A DNA stretch of 7,157 bases from JBHIER01 sp046760705 [NCBI: bacterium]. Lineage in GTDB: Bacteria > JBHIER01 > G020348925. The DNA is taken from positions 1 to 7,157 of the forward strand of contig JBHIER010000170.1 of NCBI GenBank assembly GCA_046760705.1, read 5' to 3'. Positions 5,902 through 7,157 of the stretch are shown here, piece by piece (position 1 is the first letter of the stretch; every line of letters starts with the position of its first letter). Both the position numbers and the translations under genes were made by a program. Below the pieces are notes generated by a model. The model was not told the origin of the DNA and made no database searches. It saw only the letters and a list, made by a program, of their open reading frames with translations.

Positions 5902-7157
5902 ATGATAACGAAGGGTTCATTCTTATTAATCCTCTGGGCATCTTTGCTCTTGTCTCCTCCGGGGGGTGTTGCTGGTAGAGCAGAAACGGCGTGCACTTTT
6001 TCAGTACCTCAGGAAGGAGAGGAGACGTTTCGCCCCAACACCGATTTGGAGATCTGGGTTCCCCGGCTGAATGGGAGCATCCGTATTGATGGGAGATTGG
6101 ACGACCAGGGTTGGGAAGGGGCGGCGAGAATTGGCAATTTTTCCGAGACAGAGCCTGGTGACAACGTGAAACCGTCGGTTGAGACTGAGGTCTGGTTGAC
6201 GTATAATGAGCAAGCCATGTATGTGGCCTTCCACTGTTACGACGATCCAGCCACCATTCGGGCCACCCTCACCGACCGGGACCAATTTAGAGCCGACGAT
6301 GTCATTTTTATCGTCCTCGACACCTTTCGGAATCGTCAGACGGCCTATCAGTTGGGAGTAAACCCATATGGTCTGCAGGTTGATATTTTTCGAAACATCG
6401 ATGAGCAGGATGTGACCTTCGATATGGTCTGGCACTCGGCGGGCCGGATTGTAGACGATGGCTGGGTGGCTGAGGTCGCTGTCCCCTTTAAGAGCCTCCG
6501 CTTTCCAAACAGGGAGGAGCAGGTATGGGGGTTTCATTGTATCCGCCTTCGTCCCCGGGAGAGTTTTGAGGAGATATCCTGGGTTCCCCTGGATCGGGAT
6601 GCCCGCTGTTTTTTGTGCCAAGCCGGGGTATTGAAGGGTATCCGAGGTGTGAGCGCCGGGCGTTATCTGGAGATTCTGCCGTACGCTATCTCTTTTCAAA
6701 CAGGAAGCTCGAGCGATCCCGCGGACCCCAAAGCTCCCTTTGAAAACGACGATATTGACGCCAACGCCGGAGTCGACATAAAATACGGCCTCACATCCGA
6801 CCTCACTCTCGATTTTGCTTATGATCCCGACTTCAGCCAGGTTGAGTCCGACGTCGCCCAGATCGACATCAATACCACTTTTGCTCTCTTCTACCCTGAA
6901 AAAAGGCCCTTCTTCTTAGAGGGAAGCGATATCTTCAGCAGCGAGATATTTGCTGTTTATACCAGAACGATAAACGACCCCTCTTTGGCCGCCAAATTGA
7001 CCGGGCGAGTTAATCGAACCACTATCGGCTACATTCTGGCCAGGGACGACAAAACACCTTTCATCGTCCCTTTTGAGGAGCAAAGTGCCTACGTCAGCAG
7101 CAATAAGAAATCTGTGGCCAACATTGTGAGGCTCAAGCAGGACTTTTTGGAAGATTC
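5902..7157 (+). CDS. Secreted CBM9-like / DUF5916 protein, N-terminal 418 residues (3' end outside window)
   Basis: The frame is open from ATG 5902 to the window edge. GGGAGG (5893-5898) lies three bases before the ATG, with AGGG giving a longer spacing. Residues 1-30 form a signal peptide (a basic start, then FLLILWASLLLSPPGGVAGRA), which supports this start. Residues 60-235 are a family 9 carbohydrate-binding-like beta-sandwich: IRIDGRLDDQGWEGA (60-74), ETEVWLTYNEQAMYVAFHCY (95-114), DDVIFIVLDTF (132-142) and WVAEVAVPFKSLRF (189-202). From about 255 the DUF5916 part begins, with LDFAYDPDFSQVESD (304-318) and FYPEKRPFFLEGSDIF (331-346), the most diagnostic stretch. Complete family members have roughly 700-900 residues, and the DUF5916 part is thought to form an outer-membrane beta-barrel. 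The substrate is unknown; sugar binding is not proven for this CBM9-like module. It is preceded by its own promoter, so it is probably a separate unit from the membrane operon. Confidence 0.9.
   Translation, partial: MITKGSFLLILWASLLLSPPGGVAGRAETACTFSVPQEGEETFRPNTDLEIWVPRLNGSIRIDGRLDDQGWEGAARIGNFSETEPGDNVKPSVETEVWLTYNEQAMYVAFHCYDDPATIRATLTDRDQFRADDVIFIVLDTFRNRQTAYQLGVNPYGLQVDIFRNIDEQDVTFDMVWHSAGRIVDDGWVAEVAVPFKSLRFPNREEQVWGFHCIRLRPRESFEEISWVPLDRDARCFLCQAGVLKGIRGVSAGRYLEILPYAISFQTGSSSDPADPKAPFENDDIDANAGVDIKYGLTSDLTLDFAYDPDFSQVESDVAQIDINTTFALFYPEKRPFFLEGSDIFSSEIFAVYTRTINDPSLAAKLTGRVNRTTIGYILARDDKTPFIVPFEEQSAYVSSNKKSVANIVRLKQDFLED

Noticed and set aside
6001-6699. 232-residue minus-strand open frame
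   Set aside because: Antisense to the CBM9-like domain of the clear DUF5916 gene, whose family motifs are all on the plus strand.
1-7157. CRISPR array, tRNA, rRNA, insertion sequence, toxin-antitoxin or defence genes
   Set aside because: No spaced direct repeats, no cloverleaf or rRNA-like stretch, no transposase, nuclease or toxin motifs were seen on either strand.

Overview
The window is 7157 bases of bacterial DNA, compact and moderately GC-rich. It holds five convincing intact or edge-cut genes, one clearly broken gene and the tail of a surface protein. The organism cannot be fixed from sequence alone. The surface-protein tail, a DUF6754-type membrane protein and a CBM9/DUF5916 outer-membrane-type protein resemble families I associate with uncultured, diderm (Gram-negative-type) lineages such as Zixibacteria and Latescibacteria. 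That assignment is an inference of low to moderate confidence.

Left part (1-1385). The plus strand carries the C-terminal end of a secreted beta-sandwich-type protein, which may be frameshifted near 335-345. It is followed by a decayed rlmI, the 23S rRNA cytosine methyltransferase gene. The rlmI remnant keeps its N-terminal PUA domain and its C-terminal TCSCS segment but has lost the SAM-binding core. It also has two G-run frameshifts and an in-frame stop. A short spacer with a REP-like hairpin separates it from the next gene.

Middle part (1386-5535). A minus-strand family 2 glycosyltransferase (polyprenyl-phosphate sugar synthase type) diverges from a plus-strand operon of four membrane-protein genes. 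Divergent sigma70-like promoters lie in the 188-base gap between them. The operon order is: DUF6754-like protein with about three membrane spans; six-span protein; soluble domain with a membrane anchor at each end; six-span protein. The last three genes are tightly packed (48, 0 and 17 bases between genes). No ATPase, kinase or nuclease motif is visible, so this looks like an uncharacterised multi-subunit membrane complex. It is the most interesting part of the window.

Right part (5536-7157). A gene-free stretch of about 290 bases ends in a promoter built like the operon promoter: the same 11-base block TTTTCCTTGAC and GTTAA at identical spacing. That promoter drives a secreted CBM9-like/DUF5916 protein, which runs off the right edge. 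The shared promoter build suggests that the membrane operon and this cell-surface protein may be expressed under similar conditions.
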